From assembly GCA_035296905.1 (NCBI GenBank), contig DATHAA010000047.1, positions 1-29,825 of the forward strand: a stretch of 29,825 nucleotides of DNA, given 5' to 3'. This document shows, piece after piece, positions 17,025 through 24,712 of this stretch. The notes under the pieces are model-generated. The model did no database searches. It saw only the letters and a program-made list of their open reading frames with translations, and was not told where the DNA came from. Position 1 is the first letter of the stretch. Each line of letters starts with the position of its first letter. The translations under genes were made by a program, and so were the position numbers. This DNA comes from DATEOR01 sp035296905 (GTDB lineage: Bacteria; Actinomycetota; Thermoleophilia; Gaiellales; Gaiellaceae).

Positions 17025-17509
17025 GCACACCCGAGGCAAGCCGGCCGCGTTTCCACGCGAGCTACGGGATCTGGGCGGCCGACCAGGGCGCCGGCCTGCT
17101 CGAGTGGGGCTGGGCGGCCGAGCGGCTGGAGCGCGCCCACAACTACTGGGTGGCCACTGCGTCCGAGTCCGGGCGACCGCACGCGGCCCCCGTCTGGGGC
17201 CTCTGGCACGACGAAGTCTTCTTCTTCTCGACCGCGCGGGCCTCGCGCAAGGGACTGAACCTCGCCGCGAACCCGTTTGCGGTGGTCCACCTCGAGAGCG
17301 GCGACGAGGTCGTCATCTTCGAGGGGGCGGTCGAGGAGGTCACAGCGCGTAAGGATCTCGATGTCATCGCGGCCGCCTACGGCGAGAAGTACACCCTCGA
17401 GATCAAGTTCGAGGATCCCGGGTCGGTCGTCTACGCGCTCGTGCCAAAGCGTGCCTTTGCCTGGCGCGAGAGCGACTATCCCGAGAGCGCCACCCGCTTC
17501 ACGTTCTAG
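17021..17509 (+). CDS. PPOX-family flavin/F420-dependent protein
   Basis: This 162-residue protein has the split beta-barrel pattern of the pyridoxamine 5'-phosphate oxidase superfamily: YWVATASESGRPHAAPVWGLWHDEVFFFST, then ARKGLNLAANPFAVVHLESGDEVVIFEGAVEEV. Small actinobacterial members commonly bind FMN, F420 or heme, and the true cofactor and substrate cannot be read here. The start is GTG 17021 in a GTGA overlap with gatB, so it is carried on the gat transcript. Functional linkage to tRNA amidation is not implied. The end YPESATRFTF is typical for this subfamily. Confidence 0.8.
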
Positions 17510-17560
17510 GCACCCCTTTCGAGTCTCCGGTCCGCGGGGCGGCGGGCCGATATCGGCTCC

Positions 17561-18423
17561 GTGGGCCGCTTCGCCTCAGCATTTGCCTTCCTGGCCGTGC
17601 TCGCCGTCGTCCTCGTGTCGGCGGGCTGCGGCCAGCGCTTCGACGAGCTCGGTGGCGAATCGCTCCCGGGCCAGGCGTCGTTCGCCGCGGATGCGCTGAC
17701 CGCGCTCGAGGAGGCCGGGAGCGCCCACGTGGTCGTCGATGCCCAAGCCGGAGCAATCATGGGCACGAAGGCGCAGGTTGGCGTTCATTTCGAGGGCGAC
17801 GTCTCCACCTCGGCGTTCGTCGGAGACGTCCAGCTCAGCTTCCCGGGCGGGACGCTCGGGGCGCGCGTCCTGGCCGACGAGCACGACGTCTACGTCCGGT
17901 TCATGGGCGCCTGGTACCACGAGGGCCAGGGCATCGCCGACGCCTTCGACATGGCCGGCGAATCGAACGGCGAGCTGCTCTCGCAGCTGACCACGCCGGC
18001 GGCTCTCGGCAAGCTCTTCACCCAGCTCTTCGAAGGCGAGATCACGCAGGGGCCGGACATGGCCGGTGCCTCGACCTGGGAGTTCGAAGGTCGCCTCCGG
18101 GCGGAGACCTTCGCGAACCTCGTCGAGGAGTACGGCGGCGTCGAGCTGACGGCGAACGACCGCGCGCTCTTCGAGAAGGTCGCGGCGGCGAGCCACCTCG
18201 TCGTGGACGTCGGCCAGGAGGATGCGTTGCCGAGAAAGCTGGACTCACGCTCGAGCCGCCGAAGGATCTCCATTTCGACTCCGATGAGCTCGAGTCGTCA
18301 GACGGCGCCTTCTCGCTCACCGTCGAGCTCTCGGACTTCGGCGAGGACGTCTCCTTCAGCCCGCCGAAGGACGCGAAGCCGCTCGACGAGCTGTTCGGTC
18401 AGCTCTTCGGCGTGATGGGCTGA
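17561..18423 (+). pseudogene. LppX/LprG-like lipoprotein gene with a single-base frameshift
   Basis: The start is GTG 17561. Residues 1-23 are a lipoprotein signal ending in the lipobox VSAGC with lipidation Cys23. The following ~205 residues have the alternating beta pattern of LppX/LprG lipid-binding lipoproteins, ending in GQEDALPRKLD (codon ending 18244). After that the starting frame becomes an Arg/Ser-rich tail ending at 18415. The -1 frame continues with LEPPKDLHFDSDELES, SLTVELSDFGEDVSFSPP and PLDELFGQLFGVMG, to TGA 18421-18423. Inserting one base between 18244 and 18245 joins them as PRKLDLTLEPPKD, giving 287 residues. I read this as one gene with a 1-nt deletion, either real or a sequencing or assembly error. 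If unlesioned, the protein would bind or transport lipids or be a cell-wall lipoprotein. Confidence 0.75.
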
Positions 18424-19051
18424 GCGGCACCCGCTCGCCGCTCGAGAAGAGAAAGCCCGCGTAGAGAAGGATCGCGGCAGCGGCGATGAAGACCGCTGTC
18501 GGCGCAGCCCCGAGCCCCGCGATCGCGCTACCCGCCGCGGCGACCGCGACACCCGCAAGGATGAGGCCGTTGCCGACCGGCCGGCGGCGAATTGTCGAGA
18601 GGGCGATCACGACCACGGCGAGGGTTCCCAGCGAGTTCCCGAGGATTGCGACGAGGCGGGCGGGCCAGAAGCCCAGGTGTTCCTGCGCCTCCGGAATCGA
18701 GGTGCCTGTGACCGAAGCCGTCAGCGGTACGGCGAGCGCGATCCCGACTGCGAGCCCGGTGTAAAGGAAGCCGAGCGGCGCCGCCCAGCGCCGTCCGGAG
18801 AGGAGGAGCGAGCCGACCCCGAGGAGCGGCGCAGTGAGGAGGCCGCCACAGAGGTAGTAGACCCGGAACGAGCGGTCGTCCCAGCCGGCCGCTGCGCCCC
18901 AGGCGAGGGCAGCCGACGCGGCCGCGTAGGCGAGAAGAGAGGCCGCCCACGCGGCGAGCTGCGGGGCCCGCCGCGTGCGCCAGCGGCCCAGCAGATCGCC
19001 TGCGAGCCGGAGCGCCAGAAGCGCGGCCGCGAATGCAAGCAGTGCCTCCAT
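18356..19051 (-). CDS. Seven-helix membrane protein of unknown function
   Basis: This is a 231-residue Ala/Leu-rich membrane protein with about seven hydrophobic helices (roughly residues 2-18, 32-55, 68-86, 92-113, 130-150, 160-182, 185-202) and a basic, Arg/Ser-rich tail. I do not recognise the family. The start ATG at 19051 is divergent from the class V aminotransferase gene with a 23-nt gap. The last ~22 codons overlap the 3' end of the convergent lipoprotein gene (18356-18423), and this is the low-complexity tail, so the functional protein may effectively end earlier. No Shine-Dalgarno is evident. The AT-rich GTTAAC word in the gap may serve both genes. Confidence 0.65.
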   Translation of the reverse strand: MEALLAFAAALLALRLAGDLLGRWRTRRAPQLAAWAASLLAYAAASAALAWGAAAGWDDRSFRVYYLCGGLLTAPLLGVGSLLLSGRRWAAPLGFLYTGLAVGIALAVPLTASVTGTSIPEAQEHLGFWPARLVAILGNSLGTLAVVVIALSTIRRRPVGNGLILAGVAVAAAGSAIAGLGAAPTAVFIAAAAILLYAGFLFSSGERVPLSPSRRRADRTARRAASRPSAG

Positions 19052-19060
19052 GCCGTCAGT

Positions 19061-19066
19061 TAACCT
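19061..19066 (+). promoter_or_regulatory. Candidate -10 element for the aminotransferase-serA-ybaK operon
   Basis: TAACCT lies 8 nt before the ATG at 19075, in a 23-nt gap between divergent genes. GGAG directly abuts the ATG with no spacer, so it cannot act as a normal Shine-Dalgarno. Leaderless transcription is the simplest reading. No -35 is recognisable. Confidence 0.35.
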
Positions 19067-19074
19067 CAGCGGAG

Positions 19075-20229
19075 ATGCCCGAGAAGCGCTACCTCGTGAC
19101 TCCGGGCCCGACGCCGGTGCCTCCGGAGGTGCTCGCTGCGACGGCCGCGCCGATGATCCACCACCGCTCGCCGGACTTCCGCGGGACGCTCGAGCGGGTG
19201 ACGGAGCGCCTGCAGCGGGTCTTCCGCACGGAGAACGACATCGTGCATCTGACCTCGGCGGGCACCGGCGCGATGGAATCGGTCTTCCAAAACCTCTGCT
19301 CGCCGGGCGACCCTGTGCTCGTCGTGTCGCACGGCTTCTTCGGAGAGCGCTTCGCCGCCCAGGCCGAGGTGTATGGCTGCAAGCTCACGCACCTCCGCTA
19401 CGGCTGGGGTGAGTCTCCGAGCCCCGACGAGGTCGGCGCGCAGCTCGACGAGATCGAGGGCGTAAAGATCGTCTTCCTCACGCACTCGGACACCTCGACC
19501 GGGGTCGTCTCCGACATCCAGGGGATCGCCGAGCGGATCTCCGGCTCGGACGCGCTCGTCGTCGTCGATGCGATCTCGAGCCTCGCGGCGGTGCCGCTCG
19601 AGACCGACGCGTGGGGCCTGGACGTCGTCATCACGAGCTCGCATAAGGCGCTCATGAGCCCGCCCGGTCTCGCATTCGTCTCCGTATCGGAGGCCGCTTT
19701 CCAGGCTTCGCGCTCTGCGACCTCACCGCGCTACTACTTCGACTGGGAGCGCGCCCGCGCTACCCAGGAGAAAGGGGAGAACCCGTTCTCGCCGGCGATC
19801 TCGCTGTTCCTCGGCGTTGACGTCGCGCTTGGGATGATCCTGGAGGAGGGGCTGGAGGCAGCTTTCGAGCGCCACGTGCGACTGGGCCGCGCAGCGCGGG
19901 CGGGCGTGAAGGCGATGGGGCTCGAGCTTTTTTCCCCGGACGAGGACCGCTCGGCCGTCGTGACCGCGATCAAGATGCCTGAGGGGATCGACGGTGGCTC
20001 AATCGTTCTCTCCATGCGCGAGCGCTCGGGTGTGACGATCATCGGCGGGCAGGGCGAGCTGCGCGGGAAGATCGTGCGCTTCGGGCATATCGGCTACATC
20101 GACGTCTTCGACGTGACGACGGCGCTCGCCGCCCTCGAGCTCGCCATGGTTGGGGCCGGCGCGGACATCGAGCGCTCGGCCGCCGTGACCGCCGCGCTCG
20201 AGGCGTACGCGGAACCCGTCTCCGTGTGA
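19075..20229 (+). CDS. Class V PLP aminotransferase (serine-glyoxylate/phosphoserine aminotransferase-like)
   Basis: This is a 384-residue fold-type I PLP enzyme. The opening PEKRYLVTPGPTPVPPEV, VHLTSAGTGAMES, VVVDAISSL (D165) and the PLP lysine K191 (VITSSHKALMSPPGLAF) define the serine-pyruvate/alanine-glyoxylate/serine-glyoxylate group. Because its stop overlaps the GTG of serA (GTGA), the likely role is the second step of serine synthesis, as a phosphoserine aminotransferase of the class V type seen in some thermophiles and archaea. Serine-glyoxylate exchange is the alternative. I start at ATG 19075. A frame 14 codons longer exists but runs into the divergent gene. A leaderless transcript is likely. 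Confidence 0.88.
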   Translation: MPEKRYLVTPGPTPVPPEVLAATAAPMIHHRSPDFRGTLERVTERLQRVFRTENDIVHLTSAGTGAMESVFQNLCSPGDPVLVVSHGFFGERFAAQAEVYGCKLTHLRYGWGESPSPDEVGAQLDEIEGVKIVFLTHSDTSTGVVSDIQGIAERISGSDALVVVDAISSLAAVPLETDAWGLDVVITSSHKALMSPPGLAFVSVSEAAFQASRSATSPRYYFDWERARATQEKGENPFSPAISLFLGVDVALGMILEEGLEAAFERHVRLGRAARAGVKAMGLELFSPDEDRSAVVTAIKMPEGIDGGSIVLSMRERSGVTIIGGQGELRGKIVRFGHIGYIDVFDVTTALAALELAMVGAGADIERSAAVTAALEAYAEPVSV

Positions 20230-21806
20230 AGGTCCTCGTTCGTGAACCCATAGCCGAGGCGGGGATCGACCTCCTGCGCGAGCGCTTCGACGTTGACGTG
20301 GACGCGGACGGCGACCTCGCCGACCGGATCGGCGACTATGACGCGATCATCATCCGCAGCGGCACGCACCTCGACGCCGGCCTGATCGAGAAGGCGACGA
20401 AGCTCAAGGTGATCGGGAGGGCAGGCGTGGGGATCGACAACGTCGATCTCGAGGCGGCCTCCCGGCGCGGAATCGTCGTCGCGAACGCGCCCGAGTCCAC
20501 CATCGTCTCGGCGGCGGAGCACACGCTCGGCCTCCTGCTCGGTCTCTCGCGCTCGATTCCCCAGGCCCATGCCGCGCTCAAGGAAGGCCGCTGGGACCGC
20601 TCGCGCTTCGCCGGCCACGAGCTCGCGGGAAAAACGCTCGGCCTCGTCGGTTTCGGCCGCATCGGGCGCCAGGTGGCGCGGTTCGCGCGCGGGCTCGACA
20701 TGCAGGTCACCGCATTCGACCCGTACGTGAGCGCCGAGCGCTTCGCCGAGCTCGGCGTCGATCGCATGGAAACGCTGCCGGAGCTTCTCGCGACGTCCGA
20801 CTTCGCATCGCTCCACCTCACGCTCACGGAGGACACGCAGGGCCTCATCGGGCGAGACGAGCTGGTGGCGGCGAAGGACGGCATCAAGCTCGTGAACGCG
20901 GCGCGCGGCGAGCTCGTCGACGAGGAGGCGCTCGTCGAGGCGCTCCGCTCAGGCAAGGTCGCGGGCGCCGCGCTCGACGTCTTCGCCGAGGAGCCGTACT
21001 CCGGGCCGCTCCTCGAGCTGGACAACGTCGTCGTCACGCCGCACCTCGCCGCCTCGACCGAAGAGGCCCAGGACCGCGCGGGCCTGATCGTGGCCGAGCA
21101 GGTCGCCGCCGCTTTGGAGGGGCGCGTGGTCACGAACGCAGTCAACGTCCCTGCGGTGGCCGCGGACGAGGTCGGCTTCCTCGGACCGTTCCTCCCGCTC
21201 GCCGCGAAGCTCGGCGCCCTGGCGGTGGAGCTCGCCGATTCGAGCCCCACGAGGCTCGGGTTCGCCTATCTCGGCGAGCTGGCCGAGCACGACACGCGGC
21301 TCCTCACCGTCGCGGCTCTCAACGGTGCCTTCCAGGGTCGGGTCGAGCAGGCGGTGAACTACGTCAACGCGCCCCTTTTGGCCGCGGAGCGGGGCATCGA
21401 GGTGGCGGAGGAGCGACGCCGCGCGTCCCGCGACTTCACGAGCCTCGTCCGCGTGACCGCGGTCGCCGGCGACCAAGAGGTCGTCGTCGCCGGCACCCCG
21501 CTCGGCCGTGACGCCGAGCCGCGTCTCGTGCGCGCGCTCGGCTACGAGATCGAGATCGACCTCGCCCCGTTCATGCTCTTCGCCGTGAACGACGACCAGC
21601 CGGGGCGCATCGGCCGGCTGGGCACCCTGCTCGGGGAGGCGCACGTGAACATCGCCAACATGGCCGTCTCGCGGCGCTCGCAAAGCGCGAAGGGCGCGCT
21701 CATGGCGCTCACCCTGGACACCGTTCCAAAGCCCGAGGTGCTCGAGCGTGTCGAAGCCGAGCCAGGCTTCACCGACGTTCGCTTCATCGACCTATCGAAG
21801 GCATGA
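20226..21806 (+). CDS. serA: D-3-phosphoglycerate dehydrogenase
   Basis: This 526-residue enzyme carries out the first committed step of serine synthesis (3-phosphoglycerate to 3-phosphohydroxypyruvate with NAD). Features are GRAGVGIDNVD, the NAD-binding GxGxxG at G142-G147 (VGFGRIGRQ), and catalytic R227 (NAARGEL), E256 (DVFAEEP) and H273 (TPHLAAST). It is the long form: an intervening ASB-like domain (about 315-445) and a C-terminal ACT domain (PGRIGRLGTLLGEAHVNIANM) that usually senses L-serine, so feedback inhibition is likely. GTG 20226 overlaps the aminotransferase stop and its TGA overlaps the next ATG. Confidence 0.96.
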   Translation: MKVLVREPIAEAGIDLLRERFDVDVDADGDLADRIGDYDAIIIRSGTHLDAGLIEKATKLKVIGRAGVGIDNVDLEAASRRGIVVANAPESTIVSAAEHTLGLLLGLSRSIPQAHAALKEGRWDRSRFAGHELAGKTLGLVGFGRIGRQVARFARGLDMQVTAFDPYVSAERFAELGVDRMETLPELLATSDFASLHLTLTEDTQGLIGRDELVAAKDGIKLVNAARGELVDEEALVEALRSGKVAGAALDVFAEEPYSGPLLELDNVVVTPHLAASTEEAQDRAGLIVAEQVAAALEGRVVTNAVNVPAVAADEVGFLGPFLPLAAKLGALAVELADSSPTRLGFAYLGELAEHDTRLLTVAALNGAFQGRVEQAVNYVNAPLLAAERGIEVAEERRRASRDFTSLVRVTAVAGDQEVVVAGTPLGRDAEPRLVRALGYEIEIDLAPFMLFAVNDDQPGRIGRLGTLLGEAHVNIANMAVSRRSQSAKGALMALTLDTVPKPEVLERVEAEPGFTDVRFIDLSKA

Positions 21807-22288
21807 GCGGCTGGCCGGAGCCGGTCGAGCGGGTGGCGGACTTTCTGCGCAAGGCGGCCGTCGAGTCGCGCGTCGAAGAGTTCCCCGAGGGCACACTGAC
21901 TGCGGACGACGCCGCCAGGGCGGTCGGCTGCGACCTTGCACAGATCGTGAAGTCACTGGTCTTCTTCTGCGACGGGAAGCCGGTGCTGGTCATGGTAGGA
22001 GGAGACCGGCGCGCCGACCGCGCCAAGGTGCAGGCTGCGGTCCCGTGCGAGAAGGCGAAGATCGCAGGCCCCGACGAGGTCCGCTCCGCGACAGGTTTCG
22101 AGCCGGGCGCGGTCGCCCCGTTCCCTCTGCCCGCGATCCAGACCATCCTCGTGGACAGCGAGCTCCTCCTGCACGAGGTCGTCTGGACGGGTGCCGGCTC
22201 GCACCAGCACGTGCTCGCCATCGCGCCGACCGACCTCGTCCGGCTCACGCGTGCGCGTTCCGTCGACGCCGTCGCGGACGACGCATAA
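21803..22288 (+). CDS. YbaK/EbsC-family aminoacyl-tRNA deacylase-like protein
   Basis: This 161-residue protein has the YbaK/ProX fold pattern: ADDAARAVGCDLAQIVKSLVFFCDGKPVLVMVGGDRRAD, GPDEVRSATGFEPGAVAPFPL and a C-terminal GAGSHQHVLAIAPTDLVRLT. Family members hydrolyse mischarged tRNA such as Cys-tRNA(Pro) or Ala-tRNA(Pro). K49 in IVKSLVF is the usual conserved lysine. The exact tRNA substrate is not deducible. It is coupled to serA by ATGA and is the last gene before a candidate promoter for ilvE. Its presence with serine genes may be only positional, although Ser and Ala misacylation would be a natural link. Confidence 0.87.
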   Translation: MSGWPEPVERVADFLRKAAVESRVEEFPEGTLTADDAARAVGCDLAQIVKSLVFFCDGKPVLVMVGGDRRADRAKVQAAVPCEKAKIAGPDEVRSATGFEPGAVAPFPLPAIQTILVDSELLLHEVVWTGAGSHQHVLAIAPTDLVRLTRARSVDAVADDA

Positions 22289-22290
22289 CC

Positions 22291-22296
22291 TAGGAT
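22291..22296 (+). promoter_or_regulatory. Candidate -10 element for ilvE
   Basis: TAGGAT ends 7 nt before the GTG at 22304, which places the expected transcription start on or next to the start codon. No Shine-Dalgarno and no clear -35 are present. It sits just after the ybaK-like stop codon. Confidence 0.4.
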
Positions 22297-22303
22297 TACA
22301 ACC

Positions 22304-23233
22304 GTGCAAGAGACCGAAAAGATCTGGATGAACGGCGAGCTCGTTGACTGGGCCGATGCGAAGGTCCACGTCGGCGCGCATGGCCTCCATTACGGCTCCG
22401 GCGTGTTCGAAGGCATCCGTTGCTACGAGACCGACGACGGTCCGGCCGTCTTCCGGCTGACCGACCATCTGAAGCGGCTCGAGAACTCCGCCCGGCTCCT
22501 GCACATGGAGCTGCCCTTCAGCGTGGACGACATGCGCGCGGCGACGCTCGAGCTCATCGGGGCGAACGGCCTCGCCGAGTGCTACATCCGCCCGATCGCC
22601 TTCTACGGCTACGGCGAGCTCGGCGTGCATCCGCGTTCGAACCCGGTCGACGTCGTGATCATGAGCTGGCCGTGGGGTGCGTACCTGGGCGAGGAGGCAC
22701 TCACGCAGGGGATCAGCGCGAAGGTCTCCTCGTGGAAGCGCGTCGGGCCGAACACGATCCCGCACGTCTCGAAGGCGACCGGCATCTACTTGAACTCGAT
22801 GCTCGCCGTGATCGAGGCGACGAATGCGGGCTATGCCGAGGCCATCCTGCTCACTGACGAGGGCCACGTGGCCGACGGCTCCGGCGAGAACATCTTCGTC
22901 GTGAAGGACGAGATCATCTCGACGCCGCACCTTTCGACCTCGATCCTCCCGGGGATCACCCGCCAGAGCGTGATGGAGATCGCCCAGACGCACGGGTTTG
23001 CGGTGCACGAGGGCCCGCTGATCCGCTCTGACCTCTACCTCGCGGACGAGGTCTTCATGACGGGGACGGCCGCCGAGGTCACGCCGGTGCGCACTGTCGA
23101 CGACCACGAGATCGGCCCGCCCGGCCCGGTGACGAAGGCGATCCAGTCGACCTTCTTCGACGTCGTGCGCGGCCGCGACGAGCGCTGGACTCGTTGGCTG
23201 GAGTACGCGGCCAAGGCGCCGGCGGGCTCCTGA
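22304..23233 (+). CDS. ilvE: Branched-chain amino acid aminotransferase
   Basis: This is a 309-residue fold-type IV PLP enzyme that transfers the amino group to and from leucine, isoleucine and valine. Signatures are the WMNGELVDWADAKVHVGAHGLHYGSGVFEGIRCY opening, PLP lysine K157 (IPHVSKATGIYLNSM), EAILLTDEGHVADGSGENIFVV and ILPGITRQSVMEIA. The start is GTG 22304, 7 nt after TAGGAT, consistent with a leaderless mRNA. An internal ATG at codon 9 is too late for the family. Its last codons (TCC TGA) form a CTGA overlap with the DegT-family gene, implying translational coupling. Confidence 0.94.
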   Translation: MQETEKIWMNGELVDWADAKVHVGAHGLHYGSGVFEGIRCYETDDGPAVFRLTDHLKRLENSARLLHMELPFSVDDMRAATLELIGANGLAECYIRPIAFYGYGELGVHPRSNPVDVVIMSWPWGAYLGEEALTQGISAKVSSWKRVGPNTIPHVSKATGIYLNSMLAVIEATNAGYAEAILLTDEGHVADGSGENIFVVKDEIISTPHLSTSILPGITRQSVMEIAQTHGFAVHEGPLIRSDLYLADEVFMTGTAAEVTPVRTVDDHEIGPPGPVTKAIQSTFFDVVRGRDERWTRWLEYAAKAPAGS

Positions 23234-24342
23234 CCGCCGAGATCGGGCTCTCCGCTCCCTGGCTCGAGGAGCGGGAGGAGGAGCTCGTCCTGGAGACCCT
23301 TCGCTCCGGGCAGCTCTCGCTCGGGCCCATGATCGACCGCTTCGAGCAGGCGCTGGCCGAACGCGTCGGCGCGCCGTATGTCGCTGCGGTCTCGAGCGGC
23401 ACGGCCGGCCTCCACCTCGCCGTCCGGCTCGCCGGGCTGGGGGAGGGGGACGAGGTCGTCACGACGCCGTTCTCCTTCGTCGCGTCCGCGAACTGCGTCC
23501 TCTACGAAGGCGCGACCCCCGTCTTCGTCGACATCGACCCGCGCACGTTGAACCTGGACCCGGCCGCCGTCGAGGCGGCGATCACACCGCGTACGAAGGC
23601 GATCCTTCCGGTCGACATCTTCGGGTACCCGGCTGAGTACGCCGAGCTCGAGGCGATCGCCGAGCGCCACGGGCTCGCGCTGATCGAGGACGCCTGCGAG
23701 GCGCTCGGAGCCGAATACCAGGGTCGGCCGATCGGCTCACGCGGCGCGCCGGCCGTCTTCGCCTTCTATCCCAACAAGCAGATGACGACCGGGGAGGGCG
23801 GCGCCGTCGCCGTGCAGACAGAGGACGAATGGGCGACCCTGAAGAGCCTCTCGAACCAGGGTCGGAGCGACTCGGGCGAATGGCTCACGCACTCACGCCT
23901 CGGCTACAACTACCGCCTCGACGACATCTCGGCCGCGCTCGGGCTTGCGCAGGTCGAGAAGCTCGACCGTATCCTGGAGCTCCGTGCCGAGGTCGCCGCG
24001 CGCTACGCCGAGCTCCTGAGCGAGATCGACGGCGCGGAGGTCCCCCTCGGGGACGACGCCGACCACAAGCGGTCGTGGTTCGTCTACGTCGTCCAGGTCG
24101 CCGAGGGCATCGACCGGAATGGTGTCATCGCGAAGTTGGGCGAGCAGCGCATCGCCTCGAAGCCCTACCTTCCCTCAATCCACCTGCAGCCCTACTGGCG
24201 CGAGCGGTTCGGGACGAAGGAAGGGATGTTCCCGGCCTCCGAGGACGTGAGCCGCCGCTCGCTCGCGCTCCCGTTCCACACTCGTCTCGCGCGCGCCGAT
24301 CAGGAGCGTGTCGCCGAGGCGCTTGCCTCGTCCCTGCGATAA
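23230..24342 (+). CDS. DegT/DnrJ/EryC1/StrS-family PLP aminotransferase (CTG start proposed)
   Basis: This 370-residue enzyme is of the sugar-aminotransferase family, with PLP lysine K183 (YPNKQMTTGEGG), SSGTAGLHLAVRLAG, VDIFGYPAE and LIEDACEALGAEYQGRPIGS. Family members make amino-sugars from nucleotide keto-sugars, and the sugar here is unknown. CTG at 23230-23232 overlaps the ilvE stop (CTGA) and yields MTAEIGLSAPWLEE, which matches the usual start of these proteins. The nearest standard start is TTG 23194, which would add 12 residues with no family support (MAGVRGQGAGGL) and overlap ilvE by 40 nt. No glycan-pathway gene is adjacent. The glycosyltransferase at 7804-9663 is too far away to argue linkage. 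Confidence 0.88.
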   Translation: MTAEIGLSAPWLEEREEELVLETLRSGQLSLGPMIDRFEQALAERVGAPYVAAVSSGTAGLHLAVRLAGLGEGDEVVTTPFSFVASANCVLYEGATPVFVDIDPRTLNLDPAAVEAAITPRTKAILPVDIFGYPAEYAELEAIAERHGLALIEDACEALGAEYQGRPIGSRGAPAVFAFYPNKQMTTGEGGAVAVQTEDEWATLKSLSNQGRSDSGEWLTHSRLGYNYRLDDISAALGLAQVEKLDRILELRAEVAARYAELLSEIDGAEVPLGDDADHKRSWFVYVVQVAEGIDRNGVIAKLGEQRIASKPYLPSIHLQPYWRERFGTKEGMFPASEDVSRRSLALPFHTRLARADQERVAEALASSLR

Positions 24343-24343
24343 T
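24338..24343 (+). promoter_or_regulatory. Candidate -10 element for the RemA-like gene
   Basis: GATAAT ends 6 nt before the ATG at 24350, and its last bases overlap the DegT-family stop codon (TAA at 24340-24342). There is no Shine-Dalgarno. A leaderless transcript for the downstream pair is likely. Confidence 0.35.
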
Positions 24344-24349
24344 CAGCAC

Positions 24350-24709
24350 ATGGCCGACGGCGCCCCCAAGATGGTTTTTCTCGGATTCGGGAAGTTCGCG
24401 CGCGCGGACAAGATCTACGCCCTCGAGCCGCTGACGGGCGGCGACCGCGGCGACGGCCGCCGGACGCGCGTGTGGGTGGAAGGGATTGCCGAGCCGATCG
24501 TCGCCTCGCGCACCGAGCGCTCGATCCTCGGTGAGATGGGCATCCGCGACGCGGGACGCGTCCAGATCCTCGACGACGCGGTGAAGCTCGCCGAGCGCAT
24601 CGTCGAAGACGCGGGCAAAGGACGGGTCGACCTCGCCGATCTCGACCGGCGGGCGCGCAAACTCCTCGAGGCGACCGCGAACCCGAGCGACGACGACCAG
24701 CTCTTCTAG
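24350..24709 (+). CDS. Small protein, possibly RemA/DUF370-like regulator
   Basis: This 119-residue protein has an N-terminal part (about residues 8-60) with the arrangement of the RemA/DUF370 family. A GFG turn follows a short strand (MVFLGFGKFARADKIYALEP), then GRRTRVWVEG and PIVASRTERSIL. In Bacillus, RemA is a DNA-binding regulator of biofilm matrix genes. The C-terminal ~60 residues (helical, DDAVKLAERIVEDAGKG, LDRRARKLLEA) are an addition that RemA lacks. The family assignment rests on pattern recognition and is moderate. I start at ATG 24350. It is followed within 3 nt by the DNA glycosylase gene start. Confidence 0.6.
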   Translation: MADGAPKMVFLGFGKFARADKIYALEPLTGGDRGDGRRTRVWVEGIAEPIVASRTERSILGEMGIRDAGRVQILDDAVKLAERIVEDAGKGRVDLADLDRRARKLLEATANPSDDDQLF

Positions 24710-24712
24710 CGC

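Noticed and set aside
18190..18260. Programmed -1 frameshifting in the lipoprotein gene
   Set aside because: No X-XXY-YYZ slippery heptamer is present near the frame switch. A one-base insertion between 18244 and 18245 restores a clean family-like sequence, so a plain deletion or sequencing error is simpler.
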